NCBI GenBank assembly: GCA_937926195.1
Contig: CALEXZ010000125.1
Location: 1 to 11,723 of the forward strand
Length of the DNA stretch: 11,723 bases
Origin: an uncultured Actinomyces sp.
Lineage (GTDB): Bacteria > Actinomycetota > Actinomycetes > Actinomycetales > Actinomycetaceae
Direction: 5' to 3'
Under the pieces are notes generated by a model. The model searched no databases. It worked only from the letters and a program-made list of their open reading frames with translations, and was not told where the DNA came from. Both the position numbers and the translations under genes were made by a program. This document shows, piece by piece, positions 1 to 6,229 of this stretch. Position 1 is the first letter of the stretch. The number at the start of each line of letters is the position of its first letter.

Positions 1-397
1 GGGCCTGGCGCGCCAGCACCCCGGCCAGGCGGGTGAGCAGCGCCTCGGCCGGGGCACGCCCCGAACGGCCGGGCACCGCCCGCCAGGCGGCGGCGGGCAC
101 GTCGAGGTGGACGGCCTGGGCGGCGGCGTGCACCCCCGTGTCCGTGCGCCCGGCGACGGTAAGCCTCACGGGCACGCGCAGGACGGTCTCCAGGGCCCGG
201 CTGAGCTCGCCCTCGACGGTGCGCAGCCCCGGCTGGGCGGCCCAGCCGTTGAAGCCGGCGCCGTCGTAGGCGAGGTCAAGGCGCACCCGCACCGTCCCGC
301 TCTCCTCGGCGGCGCCCGTGCCGGAGCCGCCCTCAGCCACAGCACCAGCCGGTGCGCCGGCCTGGGCGCCCGCCGCCGTACTCATGTCGGTCTGCAT
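1..397 (-). CDS. truA: tRNA pseudouridine synthase A, N-terminal part (runs off the left edge)
   Basis: TruA converts uridines 38-40 of the tRNA anticodon arm to pseudouridine in the cytoplasm. The 132 visible residues carry the family's opening strand LDLAYDGAGFNGWAAQPG (about residues 41-57) and the catalytic motif AGRTDTGVHA, with Asp86 as the expected nucleophile. The C-terminal half lies outside the window. The start is uncertain. ATG at 397 (or 385, same frame) gives an Ala/Gly-rich leader of about 35 residues and has no Shine-Dalgarno sequence. GTG at 292 has GAGGAG nine bases upstream and begins just before the conserved fold, so it may be the real start; other actinobacterial TruA proteins also carry short, poorly conserved leaders. 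In most actinobacteria truA directly follows rplQ. Here about 5.8 kb of rightward genes lie between them, so truA needs its own promoter. Identity is secure; only the start is in doubt. Confidence 0.93.
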   Translation of the reverse strand, partial: MQTDMSTAAGAQAGAPAGAVAEGGSGTGAAEESGTVRVRLDLAYDGAGFNGWAAQPGLRTVEGELSRALETVLRVPVRLTVAGRTDTGVHAAAQAVHLDVPAAAWRAVPGRSGRAPAEALLTRLAGVLARQA

Positions 398-420
398 AGG
401 GGTATTCGACCACGCGCCGG

Positions 421-432
421 TAGCCTGCCGTC
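421..432 (+). promoter_or_regulatory. Leaderless-type -10 element for the ROK gene
   Basis: TAGCCT (421-426) fits the actinobacterial -10 consensus TAnnnT. It is followed by exactly six bases and then the ATG at 433, the spacing expected when transcription starts on the A of the start codon. No Shine-Dalgarno sequence precedes this ATG, which agrees with a leaderless mRNA. No convincing -35 hexamer is visible. The gap to the divergent truA ATG (397) is only 35 bases, so the two genes share a compact divergent control region. Confidence 0.55.
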
Positions 433-1191
433 ATGACCTCTCCCACGACGCTGTCCGTCGACTGCGGCGGCGGCGGCATCAAGGCCTCCGTCCTGTCGCC
501 CGACGGCGTGATGATCTCCCGTGCGGTGCGGACCTCGACGCCCTACCCCCTGCCGCCGACCAAGCTCGTCGACACCATCGCCGAGCTCGCCGAGCAGCTG
601 CCGCAGGCGGACCGTGTGACGGTGGGGATGCCCGGCATGATCCGCCACGGCGTCGTCGTCGCCACCCCGCACTACATCACGCGCGACGGTCCGCGCTCAC
701 GCGTGCTGCCCGAGCTCGTCGAGCTGTGGCGCCGCTTCGACATGGGCGCGGCGCTCGGAGAGCGTCTGCAGCGGCCCGTGCTCGTCCTCAACGACGCGGA
801 GGTGGCCGCCGCCGGCGTCGTCACCGGCAAGGGCCACGAGATGATCGTCACGCTGGGGACGGGACTGGGCAACGCGGTCTTCGACAACGGCCTGCTGGCC
901 CCGCACGTGGAGATCTCCCAGGGGCCGATCCGCTGGGGCCTGACCTACGACGACTACATCGGCGAGCACGAGCGCCTGCGGCTGGGCGACGCCCACTGGT
1001 CGCGGCGGGTGCGGCGCGTCGTCGACGCCCTGCGGCCCATGTACCTGTGGGACCGCCTGTACCTCGGCGGCGGCAACTCGCGTCGTATCCTCGCCTCCCA
1101 GCTGGCCGCGATGGGCGACGACGTCGTCGTCGTCCCCAACGAGGCGGGGATGACCGGCGGCGCCCGCTGCTGGGACCTCACCCGCGCCTGA
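433..1191 (+). CDS. ROK-family sugar kinase-like protein (polyphosphate glucokinase clade)
   Basis: This 252-residue protein has the ROK/actin-fold ATPase layout. The phosphate-1 loop is VDCGGGGIKASVL (residues 9-21), the expected catalytic base is Asp121 in VLVLNDAEVAAAG, the phosphate-2 loop is TLGTGLGNAVFDNG (140-153), and the late glycine motif is LGGGNSRR (211-218). The length and the pattern W-x-RRVRRVVDALRP before the glycine motif resemble actinobacterial polyphosphate glucokinases, which phosphorylate glucose from polyphosphate or ATP in the cytoplasm. Like those enzymes it lacks the CxCGxxGC zinc site of ROK repressors and has no DNA-binding domain. The usual E-x-G-H sugar-binding signature after phosphate 2 is replaced by EISQGP (160-165), so glucose kinase activity is uncertain. 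It is transcribed divergently from truA, apparently from a leaderless promoter, and lies 116 bases before lysX. The family call is firm; the substrate is not known. Confidence 0.75.
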   Translation: MTSPTTLSVDCGGGGIKASVLSPDGVMISRAVRTSTPYPLPPTKLVDTIAELAEQLPQADRVTVGMPGMIRHGVVVATPHYITRDGPRSRVLPELVELWRRFDMGAALGERLQRPVLVLNDAEVAAAGVVTGKGHEMIVTLGTGLGNAVFDNGLLAPHVEISQGPIRWGLTYDDYIGEHERLRLGDAHWSRRVRRVVDALRPMYLWDRLYLGGGNSRRILASQLAAMGDDVVVVPNEAGMTGGARCWDLTRA

Positions 1192-1196
1192 CGTCT

Positions 1197-1232
1197 CCCT
1201 GAGCCGGACCCTGAGCCCATCCCTGAGCGATC
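1197..1232 (+). repeat. Three tandem 12-base repeats beginning CCCTGAGC
   Basis: CCCTGAGC occurs at 1197, 1209 and 1221, exactly 12 bases apart. Each copy is followed by a different four-base tail (CGGA, CCAT, GATC). The array begins five bases after the ROK stop codon and precedes the lysX control region. The repeats are direct rather than inverted, so they do not form a terminator. They could be tandem binding sites or simple duplication. Nothing in the sequence assigns a role. Confidence 0.5.
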
Positions 1233-1243
1233 CCCGACCTTGG

Positions 1244-1301
1244 GAGGAGCCGATCTCCTCTCAACGGTGGATCCGCTCCCCCACGCAACGTTGAGAAGAT
1301 T
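1244..1301 (+). promoter_or_regulatory. Putative lysX promoter/operator region with palindromes
   Basis: Three structures lie directly before lysX. GAGGAG (1244-1249) and CTCCTC (1255-1260) form a 6-bp stem with a five-base loop. CTCAACG (1260-1266) and CGTTGAG (1289-1295) are perfect 7-base inverted arms 22 bases apart, and the right arm lies in the perfect palindrome CAACGTTG (1286-1293). AAGATT (1296-1301) matches the TAnnnT -10 consensus except at its first base and is followed by six bases and then the lysX ATG at 1308, a leaderless-type arrangement. No Shine-Dalgarno sequence is seen at this ATG. The inverted arms would place a bound protein directly against the -10 region. A regulator is inferred and not identified. 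I see no coding capacity in 1192-1307. Confidence 0.4.
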
Positions 1302-1307
1302 GGGTCC

Positions 1308-4300
1308 ATGACACATCCCCGCCGTCCCCGTCAGGTCGTGACCCCACGCCGTCCACCCATCCTGCCGAAGGTGGTCACGACCGTGGGACTGGTGGTGCTG
1401 GCAACGACCTTCCTGTCGGCTGTCCCCGCGCTGCTCGGGCCCATCTCCTTCATCCTCACGTGGTTCATCCCCGTGCCGGTCCTCGACTGGTTCACCGCCG
1501 TCGCCCTGCTCATCCTCGGCTCCGCGCTGCAGCGGCGCATGCGCGTCGGCTGGGCCGCCATGACCTTCCTCACCTGTGTGAGCCTGGCGCTGTTCGCCCT
1601 CGACCTCGTCTCCCTCATCCTCACGCGCCCACCTGGGATGGTGCCCCTCGACCTGGTGGCACAGGGCGTCAACATGCTCCAGCTCACCATCCTCATCGTC
1701 GCGCTCGTGCGCACCAGGCGCACCTACCACGTGCGCATGCGCCCGGGCAACGTGTGGCGGGCGCTGGCCATCACCACCATCGGCACCGGGGCCAGCACCG
1801 CCCTCATCGCGCTCCTCGTCCTGGTCATCCACCCCTCGGCCATCACTGGGATCCTCCTGGCACAGGAGGGCCGTCCCGTTCCTGAGATCATCAAGCAGTT
1901 CCCCGACTGGGCCTACAGCCTCCTCGGCCTGGGCTGGGCGCTGTCCTTCCTCCTGGGCCTGGCGACGCTCCTGCGCTCCCAACGGCTGGCGGCCCGCATG
2001 AGCGTCGACGAGGAGGCGCAGGTACGCCGGCTCGTGTCCACCCACCCCCAGGACTCCCTGGGCTACTTCGCCACCCGCCGTGACAAGTCCGTCTTCCTCA
2101 CCGAGCACGGTGCGGTCGCCTACCGTCCGAGCCTCGGGGTCGCCCTCGTCTCCGGCGACCCCCTGGGTGACCAGGCCACCTGGCCGGCCACCGTCCACGC
2201 CTTCACCCGCCACTGCCTGTCCTACGGGCTGACGCCCGCGGTCATCGGGGCTTCCGAGGCAGGCGCACGCGCCTGGGTGCACGGGGGTATGCGAGCCCTG
2301 CACATCGGCGACGAGGCCGTCCTGCGGCCCTCTCGCTACCGTCTCAACGAGCTCTCCGAGGTGCGTCAGGCCGTCCGCCACGCCTCCGGCGCCGGCTACA
2401 CCGCCCGGGTGCGTCGTCACCGCAGCATCGGCGCCCAGGAGCTGGCAGAGCTCAGCGACCTGGCGACCAGCTGGCTCAACGGCGAGGCCGAGCGAGGCTT
2501 CTCCATGGCCCTGGGCCGCCGCCTCGACGACCCCTCCGACGGCGAGTCCGTCCTCGTCGAGGCACTCTTCCCCGACGGGGACGCACGCGGCCGGGTGGCT
2601 GCCATGCTGTCCTTCGTGCCCTGGGGTGCTGACGGCCTGAGCCTGGACGTCATGCGCCGCCACCCCGAGGCCGACCACGGTGTCACCGAGCTCATGGTGA
2701 GCACGCTCATGGCGGAGGCTGCCGCCCTGTCCGTCACCCGGGTCTCGCTCAACTTCGCCATGTTCCGCGACGCCTTCGCCCAGGGCGCGCGCCTGGGTGC
2801 GGGCCCCCTCCAGCGGGCCAACCGCCGTCTGCTCCTGCTGGCCTCACGGTGGTGGCAGCTGGAGTCCCTGTACCGCTCCAACAGCCGTTACGAGCCCGAC
2901 TGGGTGCCGCGCCTCATCTGCTACGCCGACGCCGGAGACCTCGCCCGCGTCTCGGCGGCCGTGGCCGCCGCCGAGGGCTTCCTGCGTCTGCCGGCGGCCC
3001 TGGGCGGTGAGCAGTGGTCCCAGCCGCGTCTGAGCGACGAGGACAGCGCCCGCATGCTCGCGCTCACCCGCGCCACCCCCGAGGTGAGCCCGGTGGCGCG
3101 CCGGCCCCACGAGGTGCGTGCCCGCGCCGCCTGCCGCGAGCGCATGATCTCCCAGGGACTGGAGCCCTACCCGGCGAGCACCACCGTCACGGCCTCCTGC
3201 TCGCGGGCGCTTGAGGGCGACGGCGCTCGGACCGTGGCCGGACGCGTCATCGGCCTGCGCAACCACGGATCGGTGCTCTTTGCGGACCTGCGTGACTGGG
3301 CCGGCGAGGTCCAGGTGGTCCTCGACCGGGGCTCGGCCCCCGACGCCCTGGCCGGCTTCCAGAGCCTCGTGCGTGTCGGAGACCAGGTGGCCGTCACCGG
3401 AGTCCCGGGGGCCTCGCGCAACGGCACCGCCAGCCTCCTGGCCTCGGGCTGGAGCATGACCTCCAAGGCCCTGCGTCCCCTGCCGGACAAGCACCGCGGC
3501 CTGACCGACCCCGAGGCCCGCGTGCGCCAGCGGCACCTGGCCCTGCTCACCAGCCCCCGTCAACGCCACCTCATCGAGGCCCGGTCCCGGGCGATCCAGG
3601 CGGTGCGTGGACGTCTGCTGGAGCGCGGCTACCTGGAGGTCGAGACCCCCATCCTGCAGCCGGTGCACGGCGGGGCGAACGCGCGCCCCTTCCGCACCCA
3701 CATCAACGCCTACGACCTCGACCTGTACCTGCGCATCGCGCCCGAGCTCTACCTCAAGCGGCTCGTCGTGGGCGGGATGGACCGCGTCTTCGAGATCGGC
3801 AGGAACTTCCGCAACGAGGGGGCGGACTCCACCCACAACCCCGAGTTCACCATGCTGGAGGCCTACGAGACCTACGGCGACTACGAGACCATGAAGACGG
3901 TCATCAAGGACCTCGTCGTCGCCTCCGCCCAGGCCGCCCTGGGAACCACGGTGGTGCGCGGCACGGTCAACGGCGTGGAGCACGAGGTGGACCTCGCCCT
4001 GCCGTGGCGCACGGTGAGCGTGTGCGACGCCGTCTCCCACGGCCTGGGCGAGCACGTAACCTCCTCGACGCCCCTGCCCGTGCTGCGGACCTACGGCGAG
4101 CGCCTGGGGCTGCGCGTCGACCCGGCCTGGGGGTGGGGCACCCTCGTCCAGGAGCTCTACGAGCACCTGGCGGAGTCGAGCACGGTGGAGCCGACCTTCT
4201 TCAGCGACTTCCCCGCGCAGACCTCCCCGCTCACCCGGCCCCACCGCAGCGACCCGGTGCTGGCTGAGCGCTGGGACCTCATCGTCTTCGGCTCGGAGGT

Positions 4301-4547
4301 CGGCACGGCCTACTCCGAGCTCGTCGACCCGGTCATCCAGCGTGAGCGGCTCACCGCCCAGTCCCTGGCCGCGGCCAGCGGCGACCCGGAGGCGATGGAG
4401 CTCGACGAGGCCTTCCTGGAGGCACTGGAGCAGGGCATGGCTCCCTCCGGCGGCCTGGGCATGGGCATCGACCGCCTCGTCATGATGCTCACGGGCTCCT
4501 CGATCCGCGAGACCATCGCCTTCCCGCTGGTGAGGCCCTCACGATGA
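1308..4547 (+). CDS. lysX: Bifunctional lysylphosphatidylglycerol synthase / lysyl-tRNA synthetase LysX
   Basis: This 1079-residue fusion resembles mycobacterial LysX in size and order. Residues about 20-225 hold six or so hydrophobic segments. Residues about 240-545 are the DUF2156/MprF-type transferase, with RRDKSVFLTEHGAVAY, VALVSGDPLGD, FVPWGADGLSLDVMRRHP, SLNFAMFRDAF and YEPDWVPRLICY. From about 640 to 725 there is an OB-fold anticodon-binding domain (VAGRVIGLRNHG). From about 745 to the end is a class II synthetase core with GGANARPF, LRIAPELYLKRLVVGGMDRV, motif 2 EIGRNFRNEGADSTHNPEFT, PTFFSDFP, AYSELVDP and motif 3 GLGMGIDRLVMML. The synthetase half charges tRNA-Lys with lysine. The membrane half transfers lysine from Lys-tRNA to phosphatidylglycerol, which reduces membrane negative charge and protects against cationic peptides in relatives. 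No signature residue appears lost in either half. The ATG has no Shine-Dalgarno sequence and may be leaderless. The stop overlaps the next start (ATGA), so translation is probably coupled. Confidence 0.95.
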   Translation: MTHPRRPRQVVTPRRPPILPKVVTTVGLVVLATTFLSAVPALLGPISFILTWFIPVPVLDWFTAVALLILGSALQRRMRVGWAAMTFLTCVSLALFALDLVSLILTRPPGMVPLDLVAQGVNMLQLTILIVALVRTRRTYHVRMRPGNVWRALAITTIGTGASTALIALLVLVIHPSAITGILLAQEGRPVPEIIKQFPDWAYSLLGLGWALSFLLGLATLLRSQRLAARMSVDEEAQVRRLVSTHPQDSLGYFATRRDKSVFLTEHGAVAYRPSLGVALVSGDPLGDQATWPATVHAFTRHCLSYGLTPAVIGASEAGARAWVHGGMRALHIGDEAVLRPSRYRLNELSEVRQAVRHASGAGYTARVRRHRSIGAQELAELSDLATSWLNGEAERGFSMALGRRLDDPSDGESVLVEALFPDGDARGRVAAMLSFVPWGADGLSLDVMRRHPEADHGVTELMVSTLMAEAAALSVTRVSLNFAMFRDAFAQGARLGAGPLQRANRRLLLLASRWWQLESLYRSNSRYEPDWVPRLICYADAGDLARVSAAVAAAEGFLRLPAALGGEQWSQPRLSDEDSARMLALTRATPEVSPVARRPHEVRARAACRERMISQGLEPYPASTTVTASCSRALEGDGARTVAGRVIGLRNHGSVLFADLRDWAGEVQVVLDRGSAPDALAGFQSLVRVGDQVAVTGVPGASRNGTASLLASGWSMTSKALRPLPDKHRGLTDPEARVRQRHLALLTSPRQRHLIEARSRAIQAVRGRLLERGYLEVETPILQPVHGGANARPFRTHINAYDLDLYLRIAPELYLKRLVVGGMDRVFEIGRNFRNEGADSTHNPEFTMLEAYETYGDYETMKTVIKDLVVASAQAALGTTVVRGTVNGVEHEVDLALPWRTVSVCDAVSHGLGEHVTSSTPLPVLRTYGERLGLRVDPAWGWGTLVQELYEHLAESSTVEPTFFSDFPAQTSPLTRPHRSDPVLAERWDLIVFGSEVGTAYSELVDPVIQRERLTAQSLAAASGDPEAMELDEAFLEALEQGMAPSGGLGMGIDRLVMMLTGSSIRETIAFPLVRPSR

Positions 4548-5194
4548 GGCGCGTGCTGGCCGCCGGGGTGCTGCTCGCCTACAACACGTGGCTTCTGGGC
4601 CCGCTGGTGTGGCGCGCCGACGCACCGCCCGGGTACCTGTCCGAGCTGGCGGCGGACGACCAGCCCTGCCAGTGGATCTTCCGCGGGGGCGACCTCGTCA
4701 CCGGCCTGCTGCTCATGACCGTGGCCCTGCTCGGCCTGCGCGGCTGGCATGCCTGGCTGGGTCGCTGGGCGCAGCGGGTGTCCGTGGCGCTGGGCGTGTG
4801 CGGGCTGGCGACCTTCGCCGACGCCCTGGGCAACATGCCCTGCGCCCCGGCAGCGGACCCCACCTGCCAGGACACGGCGACCTTCTCGGGCCTGGTGCAC
4901 GTGGCCGCCTCGGCGAGCGTGGGCTGTGGCTTCCTCGCCGTGCTCGTGTTCCTCACCCTGGGGCTGCGCTCGCGCCGGGCCCCCGAGGACCAGGTCCGTG
5001 CCGCGCTCGTGGCGACGGTCGCTCTCGCGCTCATCTCCGTCGTCACGGTGGCCCTCATCGTTCTCGCTCCCGGCCACCAGCTGCTTCCACAGGCCGCCCA
5101 GGTGCTCTTCTCCTCGGTCCTGGCGGCCTGGCTCGCCCTACGTCTGAACGGAGGTGGTGACACCCATGAATGTCTCACCCGACCGGCTGTCTGA
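4544..5194 (+). CDS. DUF998-like six-helix membrane protein
   Basis: This 216-residue integral membrane protein shows about six hydrophobic segments, near residues 4-22, 48-66, 78-96, 115-141, 152-175 and 180-202. The YLSELAA segment after the first helix and the SGLVHVAASAS segment opening the fourth match the general pattern of DUF998 proteins, whose function is not established. Cys100 and Cys108 lie in one short loop and Cys42 in another; if the loops are external, a disulfide is possible. Its ATG overlaps the lysX stop by four bases, and its own 3' end overlaps the hydrolase start at 5166 by 29 bases, so the three genes are almost certainly cotranscribed and translationally coupled. That context suggests a role with the aminoacylated lipid, for example movement across the membrane or support of its partners, but this is inference. 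The DUF998 assignment comes from pattern memory and was not checked by profile search. Confidence 0.65.
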   Translation: MRRVLAAGVLLAYNTWLLGPLVWRADAPPGYLSELAADDQPCQWIFRGGDLVTGLLLMTVALLGLRGWHAWLGRWAQRVSVALGVCGLATFADALGNMPCAPAADPTCQDTATFSGLVHVAASASVGCGFLAVLVFLTLGLRSRRAPEDQVRAALVATVALALISVVTVALIVLAPGHQLLPQAAQVLFSSVLAAWLALRLNGGGDTHECLTRPAV

Positions 5195-6062
5195 GGTCTC
5201 GGTGCGCCGGGTGCGCCGCGCGGGCGTGACCGCGCGCCGCTGGCTGGCCCACGGCAGCGGGCAGGGACCTACCGTCGTCTTCCTCGCGGGCGCGGCACTG
5301 GGGTCCCCCTTCTGGGAGCAGGTGCGCCCGCTCGTGCCCGGTTCCCACGTCCTGGTCGACCGGCAGGGCCGCCTTGGCACCCGCTGCGACCGGCTTCCCG
5401 CCCTTGACACCCAGGCCGCTCTGCTCGCGCGCCTGCTGGAGGACCTGTCTGAGGGGCCCGACGACGCCCCCCAGGTGCTCGTGGCCCACTCGATGGCCGC
5501 CTTCGAGGCGGAGGCCCTCGCGCGCCGCCGTCCCGACCTTGTCGACGGCCTTGTCCTGGTCGACCCGTCCCTCGCCATCGAGCCCGCGCTGCCCTCTCCC
5601 CTGGAGATCGGCGCCGTCGGCGGCCGGGGGCCTCTGGCCGCCCTCTGCCTCAGGGCGGTGCGCACCCTCATGCGCGCACCGGCTGCGGCGCCTGCCGCCG
5701 CCCGGGTCGCACGCGCCGCCCTTGCCAGCGAGGCCCGCGAGCCCGAGCTCATGCGCTCCCCCGCCTGGCAGGACACGTGGCGTCCCACTGCCCTCGTGGG
5801 TGGTGTGGCGGAGAGCCTGGCGTACTCGGCCCAGCGCAGAGACCTTCTGCGTCTGCGGGCCACCACCCCGTCGCTCCAGGTCCCGTGCGTGCTCCTGCAG
5901 GCGCCGCCCTACGGCTCGGAGCGCTCCATGGCGCCGCTGCGCGGCGCCTTCGCCCGGCTCACCGTGCACCAGGTGGAGGACTCCGGTCACCTCATGGCTC
6001 TTGACGCCCCCCAGGACGTCGCCCTAGCGGTGCGTGGCCTCCTGGAGCGTCTCGGAGCCTGA
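5166..6062 (+). CDS. Alpha/beta hydrolase, candidate aminoacyl-phosphatidylglycerol hydrolase
   Basis: This 298-residue protein has an alpha/beta-hydrolase layout: an oxyanion region VVFLAGAALGS (37-47), a nucleophile elbow VLVAHSMAAF with Ser109 (104-113), LVLVDPS with Asp133 (129-135), and a late histidine in VEDSGHLMALD (His275). The elbow is A-H-S-M-A rather than G-x-S-x-G. The usual acid after strand 7 is missing: VLLQAPPYGSER (242-253) has no Asp, so Asp133 after strand 6 is the likely catalytic acid, a position known in some family members. There is no evident signal peptide. ATG 5166 is preferred over GTG 5154 because GGAGGTG (5150-5156) lies nine bases before it. It is the last gene of the lysX trio. 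Hydrolases that remove amino acids from aminoacyl-PG, such as AhyD of Enterococcus, are encoded next to aminoacyl-PG synthases, which supports that role here. The fold is confident; the substrate is inferred. Confidence 0.75.
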   Translation: MNVSPDRLSEVSVRRVRRAGVTARRWLAHGSGQGPTVVFLAGAALGSPFWEQVRPLVPGSHVLVDRQGRLGTRCDRLPALDTQAALLARLLEDLSEGPDDAPQVLVAHSMAAFEAEALARRRPDLVDGLVLVDPSLAIEPALPSPLEIGAVGGRGPLAALCLRAVRTLMRAPAAAPAAARVARAALASEAREPELMRSPAWQDTWRPTALVGGVAESLAYSAQRRDLLRLRATTPSLQVPCVLLQAPPYGSERSMAPLRGAFARLTVHQVEDSGHLMALDAPQDVALAVRGLLERLGA

Positions 6063-6161
6063 GCCCGGCTGCCGACAGGGCCGGTACGGTCCGCCGGCTC
6101 CGCACGGACACCGCGCGGCAGGAACCACGCGGACACGTCACACCGCACCGCACGGCACGAG

Positions 6162-6216
6162 GCACACGGCCGCGGGGCCCGCCACAATGTGGCGGGCCCC
6201 GCGGCCTGACGTGTGC
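6162..6216. terminator. Strong bidirectional stem-loop between the hydrolase gene and rplQ
   Basis: The arms at 6168-6185 and 6189-6206 are perfectly complementary over 18 bp with the three-base loop AAT. GCACAC (6162-6167) and GTGTGC (6211-6216) add six more pairs across a four-base bulge. It lies 13 bases beyond the rplQ stop and about 100 bases beyond the hydrolase stop, at the point where the two convergent transcripts meet. There is no T-tract on either side, which is common for actinobacterial hairpin terminators. The remainder of 6063-6161 is GC-rich with no gene that I can support. Confidence 0.8.
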
Positions 6217-6229
6217 TGGTCTGAGGAGC

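Noticed and set aside
1192..1307. Lysine riboswitch or T-box before lysX
   Set aside because: The gap is only 116 bases, shows no conserved T-box or L-box signature, and the lysX ATG appears leaderless.
954..2678. 574-codon open frame on the minus strand opposite the ROK gene and lysX
   Set aside because: It is antisense to clear coding sequence, has low-complexity Gly/Glu/Asp/His-rich content and matches no family. Long open shadows are expected at this GC content.
2844..4244. 466-codon minus-strand open frame opposite lysX
   Set aside because: It lies opposite the conserved transferase and synthetase domains and its translation is repetitive with no recognisable domain.
5154..5165. GTG 5154 as hydrolase start
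   Set aside because: It overlaps the GGAGGTG that acts as the ribosome-binding site for ATG 5166.
6063..6161. Small gene between the hydrolase gene and the terminator
   Set aside because: Open frames through this stretch have no ribosome-binding site and only biased Arg/Pro/His composition; nothing supports a gene.
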